Shown: positions 11,701-22,324 of the stretch, in pieces
Numbering within the stretch: the stretch's first letter is position 1
Layout of the letters: the number at the start of each line of letters is the position of its first letter
From: Dicyema japonicum
Taxonomy: Eukaryota; Dicyemida; Rhombozoa; Dicyemidae
Reading direction: 5' to 3'
Assembly: GCA_011109175.1 (NCBI GenBank)
Contig: RDEW01000026.1
Span: 699,695-763,694 of the forward strand
DNA: 64,000 bases
Notes under the pieces: generated by a model
What the model was told of the DNA's origin: nothing
What the model saw: the letters and a program-made list of their open reading frames with translations, nothing else
Databases searched by the model: none
Program-made: the position numbers and the translations under genes

Positions 11701-12327
11701 CATACGCCTCATGCTCTTCCAAGCTCAGTCGACAGGGAACGTAAAGTTTTTCTGAATATGCATCGATGGCCCATACAAACTTCTTTAGGGATTGATTAAT
11801 TGTGGTTCACAGTCATCGATAGCCGTCTCCAATCAAATTGACATTAACTTTTTCGACACGTTAAAATAAAATTATTCGGATTAAGAGTCTGAGTTATTTG
11901 TAGTTATTGAATATATTGATTCTTTACCATCAGAATTCTCAAAACTATTGCTTCAACATTCATTTTAGTGCACATCAATTTCAGATAGCTGTTCCCTTAG
12001 TTTGTATTACATTGACGCGGGTATTCCTTGTTCTAAGGAGGGAATGATATTAAATCGACATTGCAGTCCGAATTATTATCCCATTTAATAACACAACTAA
12101 AAATCTTGTATATTAATTGCAAGAATGTCAATTCTTTGATCTCCACGAAAGGTTTTAGTTCACTATGTCTATTCTTTTGTTAGAATCAACCACTTAATGC
12201 ATTTTAGCACATTGTATTATTATAACTAAATCTGTAATCCTATTGACATACAACAGAATAATTATTACCAATGTAAATGATAAATTCTGCGTCAACATGA
12301 AGCAAGATAAAACAAATATTACCCACA
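11701..12327. other. Intergenic stretch
   Basis: Downstream of RBM22 and upstream of the hAT remnant. A short minus-strand frame near 11690-11780 (EKLYVPCRLSLEEHEAYD) looks protein-like but is too short to assign. Confidence 0.4.
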
Positions 12328-13649
12328 CTATAGAAAGCACAAGACATTATTTCCAAATAACAAATCACTTAGAGCCCATCCTTGTTGGTCTTGAGAGGCA
12401 TAGTAAACCTTCTGTCTCTTCGATGGAGGTGGGGGAGGAGTACCCCAATAAAATCATTCCTACTATGCACTGCCTTATATATGGGAGGGATATCACTTGA
12501 CTCATGTGCGACATCTTCATCAAATAACACAGACTCTAAATCCTTGGGGACCGGAGGAAGCACTAAGCTAAACCACCACAACTACCCTTCGCCAACCCAG
12601 GGACCGGTTCGTGAAAATCTGGATTGTCCATTAAATTAGGAATCCCCGCTCCTCTCTCAGCCTCTGCCTTCCCCCACCGCACATTCAGTTTCTTTCCACG
12701 GATAACAGTGTTATTGTGAGCTCTCATAACCGCCAACTCCGCGGCCTCCCTTGTCGAGTACTGCACGAACGCACATGAGATTGACTCCACAATCTTTATG
12801 GACCTAATCTCTCCAAACTGGTAAAAATAGTCTCTGGAATAACACAAATGGAGACCTCAGCTCAGCTTCTGTGGTGCCCATCTCTAGCCCACCAACGTAG
12901 ACAGTCGTTATAGACTTGTCCGCGGGGGATCCATTGCCAGAAGAGATGAATTCTTGTTTAACAGCTTTGCCGCAACGGGATCCGCGTTTCCGTAATATCT
13001 GTCCTTGATGTTCTGATCGTGGAGGACGTCGTCGGGGTCCGTCGGCTTCTCGTGGCGATAAGGACACTCGTGGCCTCGTTTACACTCCCCTTTCACCCAG
13101 AAAGAGCATACATGGGCTCTGTTCCTGTTGTAGTATGGCTCCCGCCGAGCCATCTGAACCAACAGATCGTTCTTCACGGAAATGTCTCCCAGTCCCCCTA
13201 TCTGTCGACCAGAAGCGATCTTCGAGATCTCCATGTCGACGTTCTGGAGGTAGTAGTCCTTGTTTACAGGGTCCTTAGGATTTGATTCGTGGATTTTTAG
13301 CACCTCATCCCGTACTTGGATAGGTAAACCTTAAATGATAACCTAAAGGTACCGTATTCGAGGTCCAATATGCATGTCTGGCAAGCGTTTTTCAAACGGG
13401 AACATGCCTGACAGATCTCTGTGTTCTTGTACCTCATCTTCGCCCCGGGACACCATCTGAAACCCGTGTAGGGTCGTTTGCAGATTTTGCAGGCTCGACC
13501 AAATCTGTCTCTTATCTATAAAAATTATGGAATATTGTTACCATTCGTACGTAGGGATTATCCCCCAGGCAGGTTTCACATAGAACTGGCATTGCTGATT
13601 CTTCCCAATTTGCACGATTATATGTATTTGTACCAAAAGATTGTGGCAT
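12328..13649 (-). CDS. RBM22: RBM22 / Cwc2-type spliceosome protein, 409 aa after two 1-nt repairs
   Basis: RBM22 binds U6 snRNA and the catalytic core of the activated spliceosome (known for the family). Exons are 13542-13649, 13353-13515, 12856-13329, 12586-12833 and 12328-12562. Introns are 26, 23, 22 and 23 nt, all GT...AG. The ATG at 13647-13649 gives [17 protein letters not shown], close to the animal N-terminus. Domains in order: a Cys-rich zinc-binding region (CETC, CKIC, CQAC, CQTC), a CCCH finger ([20 protein letters not shown]), an RRM (ITTVYVGGL as RNP2-like, CAFVQYST as RNP1-like), and a short Pro-rich tail ending near YYASQDQQG. One base is missing in the C-run after MDPP (12924-12928) and one in the G-run before TPPPPP (12443-12446). 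With both restored the spliced frame is 1230 nt. The unrepaired frames stop early. Orthology is very secure. Confidence 0.93.
12443..12446 (-). other. Frameshift site 2 in RBM22 (one base short)
   Basis: Coding strand ATTGGGGTACTCC. One further G gives [13 protein letters not shown] and a tail similar to the RBM22 C-terminus; without it the frame reads [12 protein letters not shown]. Confidence 0.55.
12924..12928 (-). other. Frameshift site 1 in RBM22 (one base short)
   Basis: The coding strand reads GATCCCCCGCGG. The upstream frame gives DPPRTS and stops, while the conserved continuation [13 protein letters not shown] needs one extra base in the C-run. Confidence 0.75.
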
Positions 13650-13789
13650 CACAACTAAACTCTACAAGAATTTTAAATTTGTTTAAATAATTTTCTAAAT
13701 TTTAATAATATTTTTACATAGTTCTAATTTCAACTGCTTATCATGAAGTTTTTAACTTAAAAGAACTTAAAATATTCTTCAAAAATACT

Positions 13790-14745
13790 GGAATAGCTCA
13801 TCCTCACAAAAATCACTGAAAGGACTCCCGATAAACCGTTCCAGCATGGTTTCAAAAAGGATCGGTCCACTACAAGTTTCCTCAGCTCCCTGACTAACTT
13901 TATTCGCTCTGGATTGCTATGCAAGTCAAGACACCAGAAAAAGCTTTCTACTTTGTGCCGAGAAAAAATCTAACATGGAAAATCTACCGATCAGATATCC
14001 CTGAAAACCTCAAACGCTGGTTGACTAATTTCCTTAGCGGTCGAAGAGGAAGAGTGTGCATTTGAAACATTTGTTCTGTCTCCCGTTTATTCCTAAATGG
14101 AGTACCCCAGGGTTCGTCGCTATCATCATTTTTATTCAACTTAATTACGGTTTACATTCTGACGCCGAGTGGAAAAGATGACCTACTCCTGTCCTATCCA
14201 GACGATATCGTCTTGGCCTCACGGGATCAAAACATCCAAACAGCGACGGGAAGATTACAAAAACACCTCGATCGACTACTCTAGTGGTTTAATGAAAATC
14301 GGATGTCAATCAACACCGAAAAATCTGTTACAACTCTCTATACCTCGGACAAAAGATTATCGAACAGGACAATAGAAGTTAATTCGGATGGAAGAGGATT
14401 GCCTTTCACCAAATGGCAAAAAAAAGTCTCGAAAAGTTACGCACATGAACTTTTCGAGACATGTCACTAACGTGCTGAACAAATGTGAAAAGAAAATCAA
14501 CCTTCTGAAATGCCTAACAGGTCTATGGAAAATCACCTATACTTAAAACGCTCTACTCACAGTACATCGAACCATGCACTACATATGCGTGTACTTCATG
14601 AGGACCATTGGCCACTCTTATACGAACACTCAGAATGAAAAAGGACACCAACGCCAAGAAGGAAGTGCTCGTCCGCAGCGAACTAGTGTATGCTCAAGGG
14701 ATCGAAGATGAGAGCCATGATTTAATTCGTCGGGATCACTTAGTT
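13790..14745 (+). mobile_element. LINE-A remnant, broken
   Basis: RT N-region relics (FQHGFKKD near 13840), a damaged motif A region (13940-13970), FLSGRRGRVC (near 14030), GVPQGSSLS (near 14100) and a YADD relic reading YPDDIVLAS (near 14195). The 3' end has GGGATCACTTAG near 14730. Multiple stops; ORF 14169-14375 is only a frame-shifted shadow of RT. Confidence 0.8.
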
Positions 14746-14775
14746 TTTTGGGTTTAACAATGGTCGGAGGTTAGA

Positions 14776-14858
14776 GTCACCATCTCATTAAATCCACGTG
14801 CGCAATCGACTAAACCATCTCTGCTCGATTGCGCACGTGGATTTAATGAGATGGTGAC
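14776..14858. repeat. Perfect 34-bp inverted repeat with 15-nt loop
   Basis: The arm 14776-14809 (starts GTCACCATCTCATTAAATCC) is the exact reverse complement of 14825-14858 (ends AATGAGATGGTGAC). The loop is 14810-14824. No mismatches over 34 bp. It lies just 3' of the LINE-A tail and matches no element in the window. It may be an RNA hairpin, a small foldback element or a sequence artefact. Confidence 0.9.
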
Positions 14859-14939
14859 CTCTGCTTTGAAGAAGCAGTCATCCAAATTCTTGAAATAAAG
14901 CCTAAAAATACTTCTAGTGAATCCCAGATCTAAATGGAA

Positions 14940-15463
14940 AAGGTGTTATAAACTACTTGCAAGGGCTTCTAATATCTGGTAATGAAACGAAACTAAAGAA
15001 AGCAAATAGTAATATAATAACTGGATTAAATTCCGTGGAGGTTTTATGGAAGGCTGTATTAGTATCTGGTACGGGAACGTCTATTTTCTACCGGGACCAC
15101 CATCGACTTATCAGAAAGTCGTTTGTGTTTTATGTGAATTTGTAAACACGGATGTATGTTGTGACTGAGTATGAATTAGCGTTGGGGTTTATACTCCAAG
15201 AATCTGGAGCCTACAACAAGAATCCCTTAATTGAGTTCTACAATTAGAACCCCTATACCAGGGGTCGGAAACCTTCTAAGCCAAAGAGCCAATTTTTGGT
15301 TTTTTGGTAATTAAAAAAAATTGAAGAGCCAATTTTTAAATAATTATATTTTATCTAATTTTTCAGCAACGAGCGTCGGGAAAATGGTGGTTCCAATGGA
15401 TTTCTCTGGGAGGAACAACCATTCCATCTGTTGGATTATTTTTGATTGTCTTGTTTTCGTAAT
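14940..15463 (+). CDS. Uncharacterised gene remnant or gene split by a hAT-type terminus
   Basis: Protein-like frames suggest short exons: 14957-15145 (…GLNSVEVLWKAVLVSGTGTS, FYRDHHRLIRKS) and 15170-15245 (…ELALGFILQESGAYNKNPL). After an acceptor-like CTAATTTTTCAG comes 15367-15463 (WWFQWISLGGTTIPSVGLFL, stop), which looks like a C-terminal membrane segment. A hAT-type end at 15259 lies between the last two. Not recognised as a known family; exon joins are not proven, so this is a weak call. Confidence 0.25.
15257..15345 (+). mobile_element. hAT-type transposon terminus, solo
   Basis: CAGGGGTCGGAAACCTTCTA, then AGCCAAAGAGCCAATTTTTGG with a second GAAGAGCCAATTTTT. This is the classic CAGGGGTCGGCAACC... 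terminus of one hAT group. No partner inverted terminus is seen downstream, so it is a truncated or very short remnant. Confidence 0.6.
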
Positions 15464-15715
15464 AAATTGGTTTTGTGTGTTTAATTAAATTAATGAGATA
15501 ATTGACCCTGCATAGTGTTGTGTCTTGGTGGTAACTTGTCATTTTTAACAGACAAAATTACAAATTACATCAGTAATTTAACTCGTCACGTTGCAAGACA
15601 CATATTAGTTCTATTCGCAATTGTTTTTGCGATAACATTGTATTTTTAATTTTATTTAAAATTTTTGTTTTATTAATTTTGTAATAGTTGTGACAATTTT
15701 AGAAAACAGGATTTG
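15464..15715. other. AT-rich spacer
   Basis: No coding or repeat signal recognised. Confidence 0.4.
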
Positions 15716-16292
15716 GATCAAATGCAAGCTACCTCCTCGCTACGGAGAAATCGGAATACGCTCCCTACTAGAACTCACCCTCCAGGATTTCTTTTCTTCG
15801 ACATATGCTTCCAGTGGTCTCACACGCTAGATCCTACGCTACATTTACGGATCGGACGCTGAACCAGTGGTATGCATGGCTCGGGGAGTCTAAACGCGAC
15901 TGGGTGTTGGATTCCCCGAAGAACGGTAATAAACAACGAGAATGCTACAAGCTTTTATGCTCAAAGACAAAGAGAATAAACCTGTGCTTGATCAACATTG
16001 TCTTGCTTGTCTGGCTTCTGCATCGACGAACAGAGTGGAGTCTGGCTCAAAGCATTACCATGTTGGGACATTATTGGATGACGACGCGACGAGGATTGGG
16101 GTTTTCGTCCGCCTCGAAATAGATGTTTGCACAATCCATCGGTGTAGATGTGGAGGAATGGTCGACGTGAAAGGTCTTCACGCTCTCCCCTGCCGGAGGA
16201 GTGCTGGAAGGAGTCTTAGACATACCGCAATCAATGGAGTAATTGCTTGGGACACTGCGCACGCTACACACATGCATAACATTGAGCTTTAA
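15716..16292 (+). mobile_element. LINE-D remnant (RT C-terminal region with Cys/His block)
   Basis: Frames in order read IGIRSLLELTLQDFFSSTY, then a frame-shifted middle, then HVGTLLDDDATRIGVFVRLE, IHRCRCGGMVDVKGLHALPC and RSAGRSLRHTAINGVI. This order (LLDD..RI.v.lRl, C.C...vD..G.H.L.C, SaGR..RH..lN) is widespread in the C-terminal part of an animal retroelement RT protein often annotated only as 'reverse transcriptase'. The N-terminal RT is absent and frames shift. Further pieces of the family are at 36784, 46080, 49660 and 63040. Confidence 0.7.
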
Positions 16293-16294
16293 TT

Positions 16295-16985
16295 AGTATA
16301 ATAATTACATGTCCTCTTATTTCTGCTTCGTGGTTAGCGGTGTGGTCTGCAACATTACATTTTATTCCAAGAACACTGTTAAGCCAAGAAAACAAACAAA
16401 GTGATCCGAACAAAATTGATCCATAGTTTCAGCTTGACTAGATGATCCCCTTTAATCCTACACAGACCTTCTCCTGACCACGTTAGGCTAGGCCCCCTTC
16501 GTTATTTTTTTTGTTAGTATCTCCACTTATGAAGTAACGGAATCTTTTTAAATGATTTTATTTGTATTTGCCATATCCTGTATTTACCAAATTTGTTATT
16601 GACTTTATTTCTTTAATCTCAAATGAACATTTATTGATTTTAATTCATTTTTATAGTTCATAGTTCAGCTTTTATTATTGACACACAAGAAATGGTACGA
16701 TTATGATAGACGATTAAAAAAATTATTTTCTCTTTTTTCATATTTAAATAAATTTGCAAGTTCAATCTAATCTATTGAAATAATTTCTAACCTAAAACAT
16801 ATGTTTAATCAGTGAAATGCTACCATCGTAATAGTTACTACACATAAATATTCCACGGTCAAAGGTAGACTACTATTAGTTATATGTGTTTAATATTAAA
16901 CCAATTCTTAATAACACAACTAATATGTCATCAATACACCATAATAAATTACAGTTGCTATGGAAGTCTTCGATGTGTGATTGAA
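16295..16985. other. Intergenic region 5' of LRRC9
   Basis: AT-rich, no recognised gene. A tract near 16840-16985 precedes the LRRC9 ATG; no clear promoter motif. Confidence 0.5.
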
Positions 16986-19900
16986 ATGCAGGACTCCACT
17001 CTTAACAAATTGGTTGTTCTTTGTATTATATTGAGTGTATTAATAACGGAATTAACATTGAAATAGTCAGACAAACAAACGATTGGCATTCAATCAAAGA
17101 ATTGTTTGCATTCTTCGACATCTTTTTGGACTGTCAATGTCTCTCACCACTAATCAGTCTCACGAAACTCAAAATTGTGGCATGCAAAATTGAAAATCCT
17201 TATATCTCGCTAAACTCTCACAACTTGAGGAATTGTGGATTTGCGAGTCGGACCTAAAGGTATTATTGTGAATGACTCCAAGGATATCCCTTTATTAGAT
17301 GGTTGTAGTAAATTAAAGTGTCTTTACCTGTTTGACAACCAAATCACGGAAATCAGTAATCTACAGAACGTGAGATCCCTTAAAACATTATGGCTTAACA
17401 AGAACAAGATCACCTTAATCGAGGTTCTTTGGGATAGTCAAAGTAGGGACTGGATGGGTGCAAGAACCTAAAGGACCTCAACTTGGCTGCTAACAAAATA
17501 ACCAAAATAGGTTGAAAAGAACTAATTTTAGGGAATTCTCTACAAAAACTGACAAATTTAGAAAAACTGAACTTGGCTGGAAACAAAATCGAATTAATAA
17601 AAGTATTAGGTTGATTAAAGCGATTAGGAAATTTCAAATCTCCAATACCACAAATACCTAATCAGTCTGAATTTCATTAGTGACATGTACTTGGAGAACG
17701 GATTGACTGAAAATAAGAACTATTTGAGCATTATCATTTATTTTCTGCCTAATCTGTGGTACTTGGACGATATTATGATAAACAAGGACATGCTCGACAA
17801 ATCCGTGGTAATATGAATAGGTAACAAATTAGAACTACTTTGAGGACAAACACATGCTTTATAGACTAGAAACCTTCACTCGAAAATGTTTTCTTTTGGA
17901 GCAAAGGGATCAGTTCGACCATCAATTCAACGTGGCCACAGAATCGATCGACAATTCCAGAAAGCTTTTAATGAGAGCAATCAAAACAGTAAGTGATACA
18001 CAAATATTGTAGGTTGAGAGGTACTCCACTACCTTCGCAGCACTTGGGAGATACATGGCCCCACTTACTGATGAAGATATGGAAGAGGTCTTTAAACTAA
18101 AGGGAAAGTTACTGCATGTGGAAAAAGAATATTCAGAGTATCACGTGGTGTAGAAAATGTTAGAATCAGCCAACTGTATGAGAACACATTGCTTAGAATC
18201 CATCATAATCATCAGTTCGACAAGGAAGTAAAGGATGCCGAGTTCTCAATGTGTGGAGACCTTGTTGTGTCAGAATTAGAGCCAATCAACCATATGTAAT
18301 ATTTGTCTTACATTCCAGGTTCTTGCACTGCACGGAGGTTCTTAAAAGCTTCATCTGTGAACGGCAACTGCGGGATATGGGCGTCTCCCGCACAAGAATT
18401 CATAGAATCCGTCAAATACAGAATCATTCCATCGACAGGGGATTCAAGGAAGCAGTAAGGTCGCATGGAGGAAAAGAGAAGACCATGCTCCTATATTGTG
18501 GAGAGGATGTCATCGAAATAATGAGGGACGGAATCTGTGAGGTTGATGGTTATCATAAGCACAGGAATCATGCGAATTCACAAACTCACTTCATTATTTA
18601 CTGCATAAAAGGAAATCGTGTCTTCCAATCAGTCCCAACAATGCGTATTGTAGATATTCTGTCTAAATATAGGGACCCTCCTCTTGGTAAACTGCTGCAG
18701 TGATCACTCAAATATCTCTTCCAGGGGGGACATAAAGTAATGTTAATGTCCATTGTAGACTCTTTGTGAGCAAAAGTGAGGAGTGTGACGAATGTCGAGG
18801 ACATTTCTTTAGATACAAGTTTAAGTCCCCTACTCTTCTAGTTCCTAAGTATATCATCGACGTTGAGTTTTTGCTGATTAATGTCTCCATTCTGTTCATT
18901 TCAGCCCACCAAATGGAACATCTCCTGCTGGGATTACGGTGTCAATTTGTCATTTCCACCTACAACCATGTCCCTAAAAATATCTTCCGACACAATCGGC
19001 CAGATCCTCGCCACCAAAATTGACAAAAAGTGCCGGATGTCATGTAAGCTGTAGATGCCTTGAATACGTGGCGACCTCCCTAACAGACGTGACAGTCCAT
19101 GGCATAGAAAACATCAAATTAGGAGATCTAGTCAAATTCGAACTACTTGTCAAACTCGACATCTCCCATACTAAACTCAGGAGTCTTAGAGATATCGAAA
19201 AATTACCAAACCTGAAATACTTGGATGCCTCAGATAATCTGATAGAAGGGATGGACATGGGAGTGAAAAAGGTGATTTTAACTCTTATCTAAGGAGCACA
19301 CCACTCTCGAATCCCTTATTCTTCACACTAATTTGATTATCAACTTTCACTCCACCATTAGCGCACTCTCCATTTATTTTGTGAACCTAAAAATTCTGGA
19401 TATTCGATTCAACAAGTTTGGGAGATTCATAAACAAGCAATTTGTGACCTACAAACTCCCCAATCTCAACATCCTAAACGAGGAGCCCATAAATCAACCA
19501 ATTACTCCCCAGAAAAACCTAATCGAGTATTACCAACTGGTAAACCATTGTGTCAATACTAAGAATACTGTAAAGGGATCACTAACCTCTCAAGTTCATT
19601 GCACACTGTCCCCAGATATATCCAGTATACTCACCCCAATTTGCTTAGAAAATAACATCCACCTGGTATAAATGTGCCTATAACCAGATAACCGCTTTAT
19701 ACGTCAATAATGCTAACATTTGCGGAATAATAGATATTTCCCACTTAAAAAACCTTAAATGGTTGTCTATAAACGAAAACAACATAGAACACATACAGGC
19801 ATTATGCATAACATTATTCCTTAGGGAGTAGAGGACTGCACACTGTTAATGGAGGTCAGTCTGGCTCACAACCTCCTCGAACAAGTGGAATGGATCAGTG

Positions 19901-21359
19901 AACTCAAAAATCTGAGATATATCGACATTTCTTACAACAAAATCTCTAATCTTCCCGAAAACCCTTCAAACGACAAAATCTACTACTTCAATGCCTCCAA
20001 CAACAAGATCACAAGATTTCACAGCCTCTCAAGGTTGGAAAACATCTCAGAGTTGTTCCTGAAGAGCAACCAGATCATAAATATTAAGGAAATCTACTAT
20101 TTCAAGGTTTCCCCAAATTCCCACGACAGAAGTCACTCAAATTGCGCGTGGTGGATCTACGGAACAACCCGTGCTGCTTTAACTATGAGGACGCCCTCCA
20201 ATTTATGGTCTATAACATCCCAACCCTCATACACGTGAACGGACTCCAAATAGTATTCTTATTAAGCACAATTAGACACCCTCTACCATTCAACAGGCAA
20301 AGAATGCCTATGAGGGACTCTTGGACGACCAAATGCTTGTCAGAATAATGAAAAAACTAGACGGTCCAGAGATTTCTAGCAATTCCTTTGTCCTGTGCAA
20401 CAACCACATAAAGAGGATTCACGTTGAGTTCACTAGAACACTCTCAAACCTGAAAAAGTCATTTTGTGGGTCATTTCAGTGTGGACCTGTCATACAACGA
20501 GATTAGAAACTTTGATATCCTAGTATTCCTACCAAATCTGAGAGTAAGACTATTCCACAACCACATAGGCACTCAATCTAAACAACAACAAGATTGATGG
20601 GTTCAAATCACAAAGTCATCCTTTGGAGAACGAGGACACGTTTCAGAATCTGGAAATTCTGACTTTAAAGTAAATTTAATTAATTTTTACAGGAACAACT
20701 CAATCCGAGAATTAGGCAGACTGGAACTTCACAGAATGTCAAATTTGGTGGTTCTGAACATCTCCAGTAGTATTTGGGGATACTTTTCAGACAACCTACT
20801 TGGATCGGTCCATTTCAAGTCACATTTTCCACGTTTAGGGATTCTGGATCTCAGCAACAACAAAATCGCTGACTTTACTTCACAGACGAATTTTTCTGCC
20901 CTCTTTCACTTAAATGTTTCCAACAACAAACTGAAGAGTACTCAGATTCTCAACTCAATGACCAAATTGGAGTACTTACTGCTAGAATGGAACAGAATAC
21001 AGGTTGTTTTCAAAGGTGAGCAGAGTTTTGATGAGATCAAACGGATAACTTCCCTCATAATGCTTAAGGAACTTACCATATCGAGCAATCCTGTTGGGAG
21101 TTGACTCATTCTAGATAACCAGAAAGCTTAATTGCAGTTTCCACATGATCTCAGCCCTCCCCCAGTTGGACAGGCTAAATGGAATATCGGTGGGGAGGAG
21201 GTCTCTCAAGTACAGAAAATATTCCAGGACGCCGAACCTGAAGAGGCTCAACCTGAAGTAGTCGTGGAGCAACCAAAGCCTCCAAGGATCACAAAAATTA
21301 TTCAAAAATATGAAGACGAGTTGAGTGTAGTGGGAACACAAAGTATTAATTACTTGTAG
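16986..21359 (+). CDS. LRRC9: LRRC9-like leucine-rich-repeat protein, many 21-28 nt introns
   Basis: A long LRR protein; its function in animals is poorly known and a ciliary role is only suggested in the literature. The ATG at 16986 gives MQDSTLNKL, then after a 23-nt intron CINNGINIEIV, matching the LRRC9 N-terminus. LRR block 1 (17140-17610) reads LEELWICESDLK, LKCLYLFDNQITEI, LKTLWLNKNKITLI and LKDLNLAANKITKI. A middle non-LRR region (17800-19000) contains RTRIHRIRQIQNHSI and LLVPKYIIDVEF. LRR block 2 follows (19090-20100), then IHVNGL, VDLSYNEIRNF and block 3 (20740-21100). The C-terminal NPITRKLNCSF...LPQLDRLNG motif and an acidic/Pro tail end at TAG 21357-21359. Readable introns measure 23, 23, 23, 21, 25, 25, 24, 23, 23, 22, 25, 23, 21 and 22 nt. 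One base seems missing near 17200 (IENP to LYLAKLSQL). Collinear with human LRRC9 over most of its length; some middle exon borders were not resolved. Confidence 0.88.
17196..17206 (+). other. Putative frameshift in LRRC9 (one base short)
   Basis: The frame upstream reads KLKIVACKIENP. The downstream LRR (LAKLSQLEELWICES) is in the next frame, with no GT...AG pair to account for it. Inserting one base keeps the LRR spacing equal to that in vertebrate LRRC9. Confidence 0.5.
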
Positions 21360-21600
21360 TTGCAGTTGGAACTCTATTCAAAAAGGGCTAGTGGATGCAT
21401 TATATGTTAGAAAAATTAAATCTATTAAGAAATTACTTATTATATATCTGATTATTTTTTTAATTAAAAATTAATTTTTATTTTAAAGAGTCGAAAACTT
21501 TCTTAACCTAAATATAAAACTCTAATTTTTTGGTTCAATAAAATAAATAAAAAAAGGACAAAACATCAGTTAGCTGCCGCCTTTATTTATAAAATAAATA
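21360..21600. other. Short AT-rich spacer after LRRC9
   Basis: Contains AATAAAATAAATAAA near 21536-21550. No gene seen. Confidence 0.4.
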
Positions 21601-22300
21601 AATTAGCGTGCGTCATGTGGTTCGCCTTGTCTGGTGGCTTCAGATACAAGCCAAAAGTGTATCCAAAAAGAACCATTTGTCAACGACCATCCAGAAAAGT
21701 TCCCCTTGGACGGCACTTCCTACACATCCGTGCACTTTTCCGGTGGAGACTCGTCATGTAAGGAGAATGCGCAGAAACGCAGTCGGAACACTGAGAAAAG
21801 ATGCGGAGACTGTTGAGTGAGGCTGGGATCACCTGAAATTTGGTTATTTTGGAGATGACGGTGGTTTGTTTCAATAAATTAAAAATTAAATTTCATGTCA
21901 CAGTCCGTAGGTGTAACGGTTCTGGTGCTATTATTATTAATGGAAGAAGGGCTTGGTATACATGGATGGGACCAAATTGGTTTCAAGATTATACCCAATG
22001 GTGTCCTACAAGGTTCCCCTTTATAACCCTCCTTATTTAACTTCAAGGAGTTAGTTAGTCTGGTTACCTTGGTCTTTGGAATAATTTTAATTTAACTTAA
22101 ATATGTCAGATTTACCACAACCAGATAATAAAGACAATTTCCTCTTTTCATGTGCTGATGACCTATTAGTCGGATCCCGCGATCAAGATCTCCTAAAAAT
22201 CAGAAAAACTACAAGAATACATTCAAAATTTGGTTAAAGGTTTCTTATTGGATCAGAATCGGATTGTGATCTGAATAAAAGTCATACATGACTGATAAGA
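21601..22300 (+). mobile_element. LINE remains: a 3' end followed by LINE-A RT scraps
   Basis: 21640-21890 resembles a LINE 3' region, with GGGATCACCTGAAATTTGG near 21829 as in the LINE-A end at 2440. From 21950 to 22060, frames recall the LINE-A segment between GR..VY and VSYKVPL. At 22135-22190 KDNFLFSCADDLLVGSRDQD is an RT motif C relic (CADD for YADD). Too decayed for borders. Confidence 0.55.
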
Positions 22301-22324
22301 GAGAATAGGGATATATTCAAGGAG

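Noticed and set aside
17410-17637. Minus ORFs inside LRRC9 and RBM22
   Set aside because: Antisense shadows of conserved coding exons.
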